From Bradyrhizobiaceae bacterium PARB1 (lineage in GTDB: Bacteria > Pseudomonadota > Alphaproteobacteria > Rhizobiales > Xanthobacteraceae): 64,000 bases of DNA. Each line of letters opens with the position of its first letter. Within the stretch, counting starts at the first letter, position 1. The DNA is taken from the NCBI GenBank assembly GCA_002256345.1, contig NKIY01000003.1, positions 620,001 through 684,000 of the forward strand. The letters run 5' to 3'. A program made the translations under genes and the position numbers. Shown here one piece after another: positions 54,548 to 62,602 of the stretch. Below the pieces are notes generated by a model, which saw nothing but the letters and a program-made list of their open reading frames with translations, made no database searches and was not told where the DNA came from.

Positions 54548-54905
54548 GACAATGAGTCACGGTTTGTCCTCGGAATTAACAACGACGCTCGTGCCGCATA
54601 ACGCAAGGCCCGTCGTCTTGTCGCTCAAGCCCGCCGCGTAACACTGGCGCGGTATAGATCGGCTGCCCCACAACGGCCGCAAGACCGCCGCTAGCCTGCC
54701 GCACCGTTTCGTGCCGAAACCTCGCAAAACCGCTCCAAATTCAGTCTTGCAGCGACCGCGCATCGCGGTTTTCTTTTGCATCGGATTTGTTACAAGGCTG
54801 TCCCGTCGTCATTGACGAGATCGTTCGTTCGACGCTCCCTGCCCGGCAGGGGGCGATCCTTGTATTTCCAGCTATCCTTCTGGATTCGCGAAAGAAAATA
54901 CCGGA
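54548..54905 (+). other. purE upstream region with terminator-like hairpins
   Basis: About 360 bases with no gene. Contains the hairpin GTTTCG-TGC-CGAAAC (54706-54720) and an intrinsic terminator ACCGCG-CAT-CGCGGT followed by TTTCTTTT (54755-54777). Upstream AAAACCGC (54726-54733) can alternatively pair with GCGGTTTT (54765-54772). A purE leader or a separate small RNA are both possible. Confidence 0.45.
54755..54777 (+). terminator. Intrinsic terminator upstream of purE
   Basis: 6-bp GC-rich stem ACCGCG / CGCGGT, loop CAT, followed by TTTCTTTT. It is 129 bases before the purE ATG. Confidence 0.7.
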
Positions 54906-55394
54906 ATGTCCGCGCCCGTCGCCATTATTATGGGAAGCCAGTCCGACTGGGAAACCATGCGCCATGCCGCCGAAACCTTGACGGCGCTCAGCATTGCCCA
55001 TGAAACCCGTATTGTCTCGGCGCATCGCACCCCGGATCGGCTGGTTTCATTCGCCAAAGGCGCCAAGGCGGCCGGCTTCCAGATCATCATCGCCGGCGCA
55101 GGCGGCGCGGCGCATCTGCCGGGCATGGCAGCGGCGCTGACCGAACTGCCCGTGTTCGGCGTGCCCGTGGAGTCCAAAGCCCTGTCGGGTGTCGATTCTC
55201 TCTATTCGATCGTGCAGATGCCAGGCGGTATCCCCGTCGGCACACTCGCGATCGGCAAGCCCGGCGCGATCAATGCCGCGCTGCTCGCCGCATCAGTGCT
55301 CGCTTTACATGATGACGCCCTCGCTGCTCGCCTCCAGGCCTGGCGCAAGGCACAAACCGATGCCGTGGCCGAAAAGCCGGAAGGCGCGGCGTAA
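54906..55394 (+). CDS. purE: 5-(carboxyamino)imidazole ribonucleotide mutase
   Basis: 162-residue class I PurE, converting N5-CAIR to CAIR in purine synthesis. Signature motifs: [14 protein letters not shown] (residues ~8-21), [14 protein letters not shown] (~37-50) and [11 protein letters not shown] (~70-80), plus GVPVES and [24 protein letters not shown]. Full length. Its stop overlaps the start of purK (TAATG), indicating translational coupling. The upstream DNA holds a terminator-like element. Confidence 0.97.
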   Translation: MSAPVAIIMGSQSDWETMRHAAETLTALSIAHETRIVSAHRTPDRLVSFAKGAKAAGFQIIIAGAGGAAHLPGMAAALTELPVFGVPVESKALSGVDSLYSIVQMPGGIPVGTLAIGKPGAINAALLAASVLALHDDALAARLQAWRKAQTDAVAEKPEGAA

Positions 55395-56491
55395 TGGCTC
55401 CGACGATGAAGGTGCTGAAGCCCGGCGACACGATCGGTATTCTCGGCGGCGGCCAGCTTGGCCGCATGCTGGCGCTCGCGGCTGCACGGCTCGGTTTGAA
55501 GTGTCAGGTGTTTTCGCCCGATCCGGATTCTCCCGCTTTCGACGTCGTGCAAAACGCGACGTGCGCGGAATATGCTGACGTCGAGGCGCTCGAACTGTTC
55601 GCCAACGACTGCGACGTCATCACCTACGAATTCGAGAACGTTCCGGCTGCGACCGCGCTGATCCTCGACGCGCGCCGCCCCGTATTGCCCGCACAGGGCA
55701 TTTTGCAGACCACGCAGGATCGCCTTGCTGAAAAGGATTTCGTGACCGGGCTCGGCATCGGCACCGCCGGCTATGCCAGCGTTTCCAGCGCCGGCGAATT
55801 GCGCGATGCGGTGAAAAAGCTCGGCCTGCCCGCCGTCATCAAGACGCGCCGCTTCGGTTATGACGGCAAGGGCCAGGCGATGATCCGCGAAGGCGACGAT
55901 CTCGATCAGATCTGGGCCGATCTCGGCACCAAGGACGCCATTCTCGAAGCTTTCGTGCCGTTCGAACGCGAGGTCTCCGTCATCGCGGCACGCGGCGCCG
56001 ATGGCAGCGTCGAATGTTTCGACGTCACCGAAAACGAGCACCGCGACCACATCCTGAAATTCTCCACCGCCCCCGCCCGCATCCCCGACACCCTCGCTGC
56101 CAAGGCACGCGAAATTGCCGAGAAGATCGGCACGGCACTCGGCTATGTCGGCACTTTCGCGGTCGAACTGTTTGTCGTCCCCGGCGCGAACGGCCCGACG
56201 CTGGTGGTCAACGAGATCGCCCCACGCGTGCACAATTCCGGACACTGGACGCTGGATGGCGCATCAGTTTCGCAATTCGAGCAGCATATCCGCGCCATCG
56301 CGGGCTGGCCGCTCGGCAAGCCGGTCCGCCACGGCCTGGTCGTCACCATGACCAATCTGATCGGCAACGACATCCTGGACTATGGCAAGTGGCTGACGGT
56401 CCCCGGCGCCACCGTGCATCTTTACGGCAAGGGCGCACCGAAGCCCGGCCGCAAGATGGGCCATGTGGTTGAGGTGAAGCCGGCGACGTAA
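55394..56491 (+). CDS. purK: 5-(carboxyamino)imidazole ribonucleotide synthase
   Basis: 365-residue ATP-grasp enzyme that carboxylates AIR with bicarbonate and ATP to give N5-CAIR, the substrate of PurE. GILGGGQLGRMLALAAARLG lies at residues ~16-35 (NTP-binding), VIKTRRFGYDGKGQ at ~146-159, EAFVPFEREVSVIAARG at ~180-196, and VNEIAPRVHNSGHWT at ~271-285, the metal-binding ATP-grasp segment. Coupled to purE by overlap. An ATG four codons later is an alternative start. No terminator is seen before the convergent aquaporin gene. Confidence 0.97.
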   Translation: MAPTMKVLKPGDTIGILGGGQLGRMLALAAARLGLKCQVFSPDPDSPAFDVVQNATCAEYADVEALELFANDCDVITYEFENVPAATALILDARRPVLPAQGILQTTQDRLAEKDFVTGLGIGTAGYASVSSAGELRDAVKKLGLPAVIKTRRFGYDGKGQAMIREGDDLDQIWADLGTKDAILEAFVPFEREVSVIAARGADGSVECFDVTENEHRDHILKFSTAPARIPDTLAAKAREIAEKIGTALGYVGTFAVELFVVPGANGPTLVVNEIAPRVHNSGHWTLDGASVSQFEQHIRAIAGWPLGKPVRHGLVVTMTNLIGNDILDYGKWLTVPGATVHLYGKGAPKPGRKMGHVVEVKPAT

Positions 56492-56517
56492 CCACGCCGG
56501 CTCCACGCCCTCGTCCG

Positions 56518-57240
56518 TCAGGCGGTCGTCTTGCCTTCCACCACACCGGTCGGCTCGTCACTCAGCCAACGATAGATCACGCCGCCAAGAACACCGCCAA
56601 TCAGCGGCGCCAGCCAGAACAGCCACAACTGCTGTATCGCCCATCCGCCAACGAACAATGCCGGCCCGGTGCTGCGCGCCGGATTCACCGATGTGTTGGT
56701 CACGGGAATGCTGACGAGGTGGATCATCACCAGCGCGAGCCCGATCGCTAGCGGCGCAAAGCCCGCCGGCGCCTTGCCGTGTGTCGAGCCCATGATGATG
56801 AACAGGAACATCATGGTCATAACCACTTCCATCATGAAGCCAGCCACCAGGCTGTATTTGCCCGGCGAGTGATCGCCGTAGCCGTTCGAGGCAAAACCTT
56901 TGGCAACGTCGAAGCCGGCAGCGCCGCTGGCGATGACATACAACAAGGCTGCAGCCGCCACGGCTCCGACAACCTGCGCGATCACGTAAGGAAGAATCTG
57001 GCTGGCGGGGAAACGTCCACCCGCCGCAAGACCCACGGTTACCGCAGGATTGAGATGACAGCCCGAAACATGGCCGATCGCATAGGCCATGGTCACAACG
57101 CTGAGCCCGAAGGCCAGCGAGACGCCGACGAGACCGATACCGACCTGCGGAAATGCCGCCGCGATCACGGCGCTCCCGCAGCCTGCAAATGTGAGCCAAA
57201 AGGTGCCGATCAGCTCGGCCGCATATTTCTTCCCATTCAT
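56518..57240 (-). CDS. aqpZ: Aquaporin Z
   Basis: 240-residue water channel with six spans and both NPA boxes: [11 protein letters not shown] (residues ~63-73) and [15 protein letters not shown] (~188-202). The Arg following the second NPA and the small residues around it mark the water-selective AqpZ type rather than the glycerol facilitator. The N-terminal [25 protein letters not shown] is typical. GAGAGGATC is upstream of the ATG. Single gene between purK and rpsU. Confidence 0.96.
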   Translation of the reverse strand: MNGKKYAAELIGTFWLTFAGCGSAVIAAAFPQVGIGLVGVSLAFGLSVVTMAYAIGHVSGCHLNPAVTVGLAAGGRFPASQILPYVIAQVVGAVAAAALLYVIASGAAGFDVAKGFASNGYGDHSPGKYSLVAGFMMEVVMTMMFLFIIMGSTHGKAPAGFAPLAIGLALVMIHLVSIPVTNTSVNPARSTGPALFVGGWAIQQLWLFWLAPLIGGVLGGVIYRWLSDEPTGVVEGKTTA

Positions 57241-57421
57241 GATCCTCTCCGGTCATCATCGGCGTCCCGGCTGAGTCGCCATGGGAATTATGCGTTCGGG
57301 TTCCAACGCCTGTCGAGACAGGGAACCTGTCCTTTCCCCCATTGGAGAAAATTCGGAAAACACGCTATTTTCCAGCCCAAGAGCTTAAAATGACAGCGCC
57401 GCGTGGTGGACATTCACCATT

Positions 57422-57480
57422 TCATCTGTTAGATGAGCCCCCTTACAGGTTAAGGGCTTGGCCTTAGTCGGCCCTTTAAC
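57422..57480 (+). promoter_or_regulatory. Two hairpins in the rpsU leader
   Basis: TCATCT-GTT-AGATGA (57422-57436) and GTTAAGGGC / GCCCTTTAAC (57449-57480; one bulged T). They end 40 bases before the rpsU GTG and may regulate S21 synthesis. Confidence 0.4.
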
Positions 57481-57520
57481 TTACCCGAAATTCCGATCCG
57501 ATTGATGAAGAGGATGCCGC

Positions 57521-57823
57521 GTGCAGGTTCTCGTTCGCGATAACAATGTTGACCAGGCTCTCAAGGCGCTGAAGAAGAAGATGCAGCGCGAGGGCATTTT
57601 CCGCGAGATGAAGCTCCGCGGCCACTACGAGAAGCCCTCTGAAAAGAAGGCTCGTGAAAAGGCCGAAGCCGTGCGCCGTGCGCGCAAGCTGGCCCGCAAG
57701 AAGCTGCAGCGCGAAGGCCTCCTGCCGATGAAGCCGAAGCCGGTGTTCGGCGCTGGCCCCGGCGGCGAGCGTGGCGGTCGTCCGGGCGCTGCTGGTGCCG
57801 GCGCTCCGCGCCCCGCTCGCTAA
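57521..57823 (+). CDS. rpsU: 30S ribosomal protein S21
   Basis: 100-residue bS21, a small subunit protein near the mRNA exit that helps initiation. The core [43 protein letters not shown]-like sequence covers residues 1-45, followed by basic helices. The last ~25 residues are a Gly/Pro/Arg-rich extension ([18 protein letters not shown]), seen in alphaproteobacterial S21. Start is GTG with AGGATG upstream. A strong terminator follows. The leader carries two hairpins. Confidence 0.96.
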   Translation: MQVLVRDNNVDQALKALKKKMQREGIFREMKLRGHYEKPSEKKAREKAEAVRRARKLARKKLQREGLLPMKPKPVFGAGPGGERGGRPGAAGAGAPRPAR

Positions 57824-57843
57824 GCGATACACATTCTATTTCG

Positions 57844-57877
57844 ATAGCGCGGGCTTTCCGGCCCGCGCTATTTTTTT
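57844..57877 (+). terminator. Intrinsic terminator after rpsU
   Basis: 11-bp stem ATAGCGCGGGC / GCCCGCGCTAT with a six-base loop, followed by a T-run. Confidence 0.94.
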
Positions 57878-57985
57878 GTGTCGTCCTTTTACGATATGTC
57901 CAAAAGCGCGCTCCTTTGCCCGGATGCTTTTTGTCAGCCAACGCGGTACGAAGGCTGACAGAATGTCGTGAGAGATTTGCCCTGC

Positions 57986-58648
57986 ATGGACCGACGGCCG
58001 ACCACATCGCCATCCTGCATCGGCAAACGCGGCTGCATCGTTCTCGCATTGCTGCTCACGGGCCTGAGCACCAGCGGCTGCTCATTCAATCTCGCATCAC
58101 TGACGCCTGGCACCGACAAGGACGAGCCTAAAGCGACGGCCTCCACGGCGCCGCAGACGCGCAGCCTCGCTGCCAAGAGCGATCCGCAAGAAGCCAAGGT
58201 GCAGGCCGCGCGCGGCGCCAGCCTTGCGCAAGCCGGCCAGAGCGAGGAAGCGCTCGTCGCGTTCAACACCGCGATCGATCTCGATCCCTACAGTGCACAG
58301 GCGTTCTATCAGCGAGGTCAGCTGTATCAGACGGAGAAACGCTACGAATATGCGATCGCGGATTTCACGTCGGCGAACGGCCTGACACCGCAGCAGGCCG
58401 ATCCCCTGCTCAGCCGTGCACAATGCTATCTCGCCCTTGGCAAGAACCAGGAAGCCGCCGCGGATCTCGACGAGGCGTCAAGCGTCGCACCAGGAAATGT
58501 GCAGGTCTGGATGGCGCGCGGCGCGGCCTATGAGAAGCTCGGCAACCGCGAAAAGGCAGCGGACTCGTTCGGCCGTGCGGTGCTGCTGCGGCCGAACGAT
58601 AACGCCGCAAGAAACGGTGTGGTGCGGAACGGTGGGAAAGCGGGATAA
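57986..58648 (+). CDS. TPR-repeat lipoprotein
   Basis: 220 residues. A signal peptide ends in LSTSGC with a lipobox cysteine near residue 32. Tetratricopeptide repeats fill residues ~70-210: AKVQAARGASLAQAGQSEEALVAFNTAIDLDP, AQAFYQRGQLYQTEKRYEYAIADFTSANGLTP, ADPLLSRAQCYLALGKNQEAAADLDEAS and VQVWMARGAAYEKLGNREKAADSFGRAVLLRP-like units are visible, four in all. It is similar to NlpI or to small TPR lipoproteins in rhizobia that act as scaffolds in the periplasm. Partner unknown. An alternative GTG at 57968 adds six residues. Confidence 0.88.
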   Translation: MDRRPTTSPSCIGKRGCIVLALLLTGLSTSGCSFNLASLTPGTDKDEPKATASTAPQTRSLAAKSDPQEAKVQAARGASLAQAGQSEEALVAFNTAIDLDPYSAQAFYQRGQLYQTEKRYEYAIADFTSANGLTPQQADPLLSRAQCYLALGKNQEAAADLDEASSVAPGNVQVWMARGAAYEKLGNREKAADSFGRAVLLRPNDNAARNGVVRNGGKAG

Positions 58649-58657
58649 CGCTGTATA

Positions 58658-58774
58658 TCGTCCCGGCAGACGCCGGAATCCACACACGCTGGAGAAGCAG
58701 TGAGGCTGCGGTCGAACCGATCTCGTTTTCAGTTTTAGCGACAGTGGCTATTGGTCCCGGCGTTCGCCGAGACC
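58658..58774. repeat. Fragments of GTCCCGG palindromic repeats
   Basis: CGTCCCGGCAGACGCCGG near 58664-58682 and GGTCCCGGCGTTCGCCGAGACC at 58753-58774, the latter an imperfect version of the unit at 40491-40515. Confidence 0.55.
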
Positions 58775-58781
58775 GCTATCA

Positions 58782-59576
58782 TTACCGTTCGAACGGCCGC
58801 GGGATGACCCTGTCGAACATCGACTTGGCGCCGATCAGCACATCTTCCACGACATTGGTGCGGCCACTGCGTTCCTCGGCATTGGCCTGCATCTCACGCA
58901 TCGGAACGGGCACGTCGCTCGGCGGACGTGGACCGCGCGACTGTTCGAACTGCGAGTTTTCGGCACTCGGATTAGACACCACGATCGGTGGCGGCAATTG
59001 CTGCATCGGTTGCGCCTGCGGCAGAGGTGCGGGCGCGGCCTGCGGCTGAACAGATGCCGTGCGCTCCGGCGCACGCGGAGCTTCCACCTTCTCACCACGG
59101 CTTAGCCGCTCAATGGCAGCGCGCGCGAGATCGTTGGCATCCCCCGAAGGTGCTGTGCCGACGGTCGCAAGCGCTGGAGCCGGCGCAGGCGCCGCGGCAG
59201 GCGGCTCGGACTTGGCCGGTTCGGCCTTTGCGACAGCCTTTTCGCGCGCGGGCGGATGGCGGCGCGATTCGGCGGCTTTCTCAGATTTCTCAGTGGCAGC
59301 CTTCTCGACCGGCTTGTCAGCGGCCTTCTTGGCAGGGGCCGGCGCGGGTACAGGCGCGTCCACCACTTCAGCGGCGGTCTCGGCGGGCTTGGTATCTGCT
59401 GACTGCGCCTGGCTGGCTTCCGGCGGCTTGGCCGATACAGCGGCGGCAGGCGCCGGCGGACGATCCTCGCGCGCTTTCGGGATGATGTAATAATTAACGA
59501 TATACGCACCGACCACCGTGGCAAAAACCGACGGCAGGATGTCGACTGTAAATTTCGAAAGATACTTCTTCAGCAT
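58782..59576 (-). CDS. Membrane-anchored Ala/Pro-rich protein of unknown function
   Basis: 264 residues. One membrane span near the N-terminus (VDILPSVFATVVGAYIVNYYIIP, residues ~11-33), then about 190 residues of low-complexity Ala/Pro/Glu/Lys sequence that is probably disordered, and a conserved-looking C-terminal end: ERSGRTNVVEDVLIGAKSMFDRVIPRPFER. A helix GDANDLARAAIERLSRGEKVEAPR lies at ~146-170. I do not recognise a family with known function. The position between a TPR lipoprotein and a cupin gives no clue. The good conservation pattern at both ends suggests a real gene. Confidence 0.7.
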   Translation of the reverse strand: MLKKYLSKFTVDILPSVFATVVGAYIVNYYIIPKAREDRPPAPAAAVSAKPPEASQAQSADTKPAETAAEVVDAPVPAPAPAKKAADKPVEKAATEKSEKAAESRRHPPAREKAVAKAEPAKSEPPAAAPAPAPALATVGTAPSGDANDLARAAIERLSRGEKVEAPRAPERTASVQPQAAPAPLPQAQPMQQLPPPIVVSNPSAENSQFEQSRGPRPPSDVPVPMREMQANAEERSGRTNVVEDVLIGAKSMFDRVIPRPFER

Positions 59577-59738
59577 GAACCCGGCCTCATTCCCCAGCTG
59601 CTACATGCTGGAAATTTGAGGCTGATTCAGGGATCAATCGCGACGGATCGAAGGCAAGTTCCAATCCGCCGCGAGAAAATGTTTCAGAGCGAAACAGCGC
59701 GCCGATGCAGGATGGGGTCGCGCGACAGCGATCCCCCC

Positions 59739-60026
59739 TTACTTCTGCTTGATCTCGACTTCCAGGAACACGATTTCCTTGTCGGTCTCGTTGAGCACAT
59801 CATGCTCGACGCCGGCCTTGCGGAAATAGGACTTGCCCGCGACGATGTTCGACGCCGAGCGGGTGCCATCCGGTGCCACGATGGTCATGGTGCTGGTGGT
59901 GACCGGCACGATCACATAGTCCATGCCATGGGTATGGTGACCGGTGGCGGCGCCCGGGGCCAAACGCCATTCGGTGACGCGAACTTCGGGCGTGTCCTGC
60001 TGGACGTCGGACTGGGCAGCGAGCAT
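59739..60026 (-). CDS. Small cupin-domain protein
   Basis: 95-residue single cupin barrel. WRLAPGAATGHHTHGMDYVIVPVT (residues ~20-43) holds motif 1 with three histidines (GHHTHGMDY), and AGKSYFRKAGVEHDVLNET (~63-81) is motif 2 with the last metal-ligand His. It probably binds a divalent metal. Such short cupins often act as stress or sugar-related dioxygenase-like proteins; function is not defined. It lies 15 bases downstream of the chaA-like gene stop in the minus direction and is probably co-transcribed with it. Confidence 0.85.
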   Translation of the reverse strand: MLAAQSDVQQDTPEVRVTEWRLAPGAATGHHTHGMDYVIVPVTTSTMTIVAPDGTRSASNIVAGKSYFRKAGVEHDVLNETDKEIVFLEVEIKQK

Positions 60027-60041
60027 CGTGAGCTTCCTTGA

Positions 60042-61127
60042 TTACGGTGCGAAAACCGTGAGCAGGAATACAGCAAAGACCAGCATATGCACCATGCCGA
60101 ACAGGATGTTCGTTACGCCTGTAGCGAATGTCAGCATGCTGACGGCGAATGTCATGATCAGCAGCGTCGTCTCGCTCGGCGGCAGGCCCAGCAAGAGCGG
60201 CTGGCCGAGCAGCGTCGCAACCAGAGCCACAGCCGGGATGGTGAGGCTGATGGTCGCCAAGGCCGAGCCGAGCGAGAGATTGATGCTCTTCTGCAGCTTG
60301 TTGTGGCGGGCAGCGGAAAACGCAGCGACGCCTTCAGGCAGCAGGACGAGCAAGGCCACAACGATGCCGGTGAACGCAGGCGGTGCGCCGATGGCGGCGC
60401 CGCCCGCGTCTACAACGACCGAGAAGGATTTGGCCAGCAACACCACGGTGACGAGCGACACCACGAGCAGAATGGCATTCATGGTGATCGGGTAGGTGGG
60501 CGGCGCACCGTCGTCTTCTTCATCATCGGCGATGAAGTAGTCACGATGCAGCACAGTCTGCGTATAGAGGAACAGCCCATACAGGATCATGGTGACAACG
60601 CTGACGAAGGCAAGTTGCAGAGCGGAGAACAGCGGGCCTTCCGTGGTCAGCGTGTAGTTCGGCAGGATCAGCGTGATGGTGGAGAGCACGATCAGCACGC
60701 TAAGATAGACCTTGGCGCCCGAGACCTGGAATTCCTGCTCGCTATAGCGCAGCCCGCCGGCGAGAATGCAGAGGCCGACGAGCCCGTTGCAGACGATCAT
60801 CACCACCGCGAACACGGTATCGCGCGCCAGCGTCGGCGCCGACTTGTCCCCGATCATGATGGTGGCGATGACCGCGACCTCGATGATGATGACCGACAGC
60901 GTCAGCAGCAGCGTGCCATAGGGCTCGCCGATCTTGTGGGCGATGACCTCGGCATGATGCACGGCGGCGAACACGGTGCCGAACAGGATCGCGAGCAGGA
61001 TCACCGAGAAGGCGATGCCGGATACGGATGGTGTGAAGCCTAAACCGGCCGCGCTCGTGACAGCGACGAAGGCAACGGCAGCGGCGGGAAACATCCACGA
61101 CGAGCGCGGCACGGGATGTGCGGACAT
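60042..61127 (-). CDS. chaA: Calcium/proton antiporter ChaA-like
   Basis: 361-residue membrane protein of the CaCA superfamily with about eleven spans. The two inverted alpha repeats are visible: HKIGEPYGTLLLTLSVIIIEVAVIATIM (residues ~62-89) and LLPEGVAAFSAARHNKLQKSINLSLGSALATISLTIPAVA (~265-304), each with the acidic residue used for Ca2+. An acidic loop ADDEEDDGAP (~195-205) lies in the middle. ChaA extrudes Ca2+, Na+ or K+ in exchange for protons. The cupin gene follows closely. The ATG at 61127 starts with the typical hydrophilic N-terminus. Confidence 0.92.
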   Translation of the reverse strand: MSAHPVPRSSWMFPAAAVAFVAVTSAAGLGFTPSVSGIAFSVILLAILFGTVFAAVHHAEVIAHKIGEPYGTLLLTLSVIIIEVAVIATIMIGDKSAPTLARDTVFAVVMIVCNGLVGLCILAGGLRYSEQEFQVSGAKVYLSVLIVLSTITLILPNYTLTTEGPLFSALQLAFVSVVTMILYGLFLYTQTVLHRDYFIADDEEDDGAPPTYPITMNAILLVVSLVTVVLLAKSFSVVVDAGGAAIGAPPAFTGIVVALLVLLPEGVAAFSAARHNKLQKSINLSLGSALATISLTIPAVALVATLLGQPLLLGLPPSETTLLIMTFAVSMLTFATGVTNILFGMVHMLVFAVFLLTVFAP

Positions 61128-61300
61128 CGGTAAGACAACCTGTCAGGTGATGAAATCGGAATACGATTGGTTTGAACGATTAGCAGGGTCGTTCGGTTGC
61201 ACGGATGCGTCAAGCTGCCCCGACTGGCCAAGCAGTGGCCGATGCGTATAGTTACCCATCACCTGTCGGTGATCACCAGAAGAACAGGAGAGGAAACGCA

Positions 61301-61678
61301 ATGTTCTCGCATGTCATGATCGGCACCAACGACCTGGAAAAGGCCAAGGACTTCTACGACAAGCTGCTCGGCACGCTGGGCATCGCACCCGCCATTGTCG
61401 ATCGCCATCGCATCTTCTACCGCACCAAGACCGGAACCTTCTCGGTGTCGAAGCCGATTGACGGCAAGCCAGCCACCCCGGCCAATGGCGGTACCATCGG
61501 ATTTCTGGCGAAGTCGCAAGAAGAAGCGGATGCCTGGCATGCCACCGGGATCGCCAATGGCGGCACGACCTGCGAGGAGCCTCCGGGCGTCCGCGAAGGC
61601 GGCGTGAAAATGTATCTCGCCTATCTGCGCGACCCCGACGGCAACAAGATCTGCGCCCTGCACCGGGTGCCGACGTAA
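61301..61678 (+). CDS. VOC-family (glyoxalase-like) protein
   Basis: 125-residue vicinal-oxygen-chelate protein. It opens with MFSHVMIGTNDLEKAKDFYDKLLGTLG and ends with YLAYLRDPDGNKICALHRVPT, the two beta-alpha-beta units of the fold. Potential metal ligands are His in the first strand and Glu/Asp near the end, in line with family architecture. Relatives include uncharacterised glyoxalase/bleomycin-resistance proteins; the substrate is unknown. GAGAGGAAAC precedes the ATG, ruling out the upstream frame to 61205. Terminator follows. Confidence 0.9.
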   Translation: MFSHVMIGTNDLEKAKDFYDKLLGTLGIAPAIVDRHRIFYRTKTGTFSVSKPIDGKPATPANGGTIGFLAKSQEEADAWHATGIANGGTTCEEPPGVREGGVKMYLAYLRDPDGNKICALHRVPT

Positions 61679-61709
61679 GACGACAGACATACTGCAACGA
61701 AACAGACCC

Positions 61710-61734
61710 GCCCGGCCTCACAGCCGGGCTTTTC
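61710..61734 (+). terminator. Intrinsic terminator after VOC gene
   Basis: 7-bp stem GCCCGGC / GCCGGGC with a six-base loop, followed by TTTTCTG. Confidence 0.82.
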
Positions 61735-61763
61735 TGCAGAAACAGTAAAGGATGCCTGGAAAG

Positions 61764-62574
61764 CTATCGGTGACCACCAGAGCGGAGGAATTTCAACCCC
61801 GTTTCCATGGCGCCATAGGCTGCGAGATCATCGTGACCGCCTTCCGGAAACCGCACAAGCTGCTTGGGTTCGTGGGCAAGATCAAAGAGCCGCTCGCCGA
61901 AACGAACGGGAATGGTCCGGTCGCGATCGCCATGCATGATCAGAAGCGGAGCCGCGATCTGTGCGATGCGAAGATCCGAGCGAAACTGATCCCGCAGGAG
62001 CCAACGCACCGGCGCGTAGCGGAAGTGAAACGCAGCAACATCCGCCATCGACGAGTAAGGCGCTTCCAGAACCAGCTTCTGGATCGCGCTCTCTGCAGCC
62101 AGAGCAGTGGCAACTGCCGGTACCCAGCGAGAAGCCCCACACAACGATTCGATGGGCATCGTATCGCGCCTTGGCAAAAACATAGGCGGCCGCTGCATCC
62201 TGCAGCAGCCCCTTCTCGCTCGGCGCGCCGCTTGACCCCGCATAGCCCCGATAGGAAACGGCGATCAATCCGTTGCCATCTTCAGTCAGTTTCTGAAAGC
62301 GGCCGATTTGGGCTGCCAAGAAATCGCCATTGCCTGGAAAGTAGATGATCACAGGTCGCGACGGCTTCGCCGGGACGTGCCAGACGATGATGGTCTCGCC
62401 GTCTGCCGTCGTCAGCTGATGTTCTTCAGCTTGCGAGAACCCCGCTGCCTCTGGCGAGGTTCGTGTCGCCTCCGGGATAGGGAAGATAAATTCCCGTTGC
62501 TTGAAATATAGCAACGACAGGCCAACGCCGTAACAGATCGCGGCCAATAGGACGGTCCATGTCAGAATCTGCAT
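61764..62574 (-). pseudogene. Alpha/beta hydrolase interrupted by a frameshift
   Basis: The minus strand encodes a complete ~270-residue alpha/beta hydrolase split over two frames. The first part (from 62574) has an N-terminal membrane segment (TWTVLLAAICYGVGLSLLYF), the oxyanion region YFPGNGDFLAAQIGRF and the nucleophile motif WGFSLGTG. The frame is lost near 62116, and the second part continues with VATALAAESAIQKLVLEAPYSS, the acid in HGDRDRTIP and the His in PEGGHDDL. Removing one base (GGTACCGG-C-AGTTGCC) restores GTGVATALAAE, the normal family sequence. The whole triad is present, so this is a very recent mutation or a sequencing error. Family: membrane-anchored hydrolases like the FSH1/BEM46 group. 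Confidence 0.82.
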
Positions 62575-62602
62575 GGACCGCCGCCAATCAGACACCGAAA
62601 GA

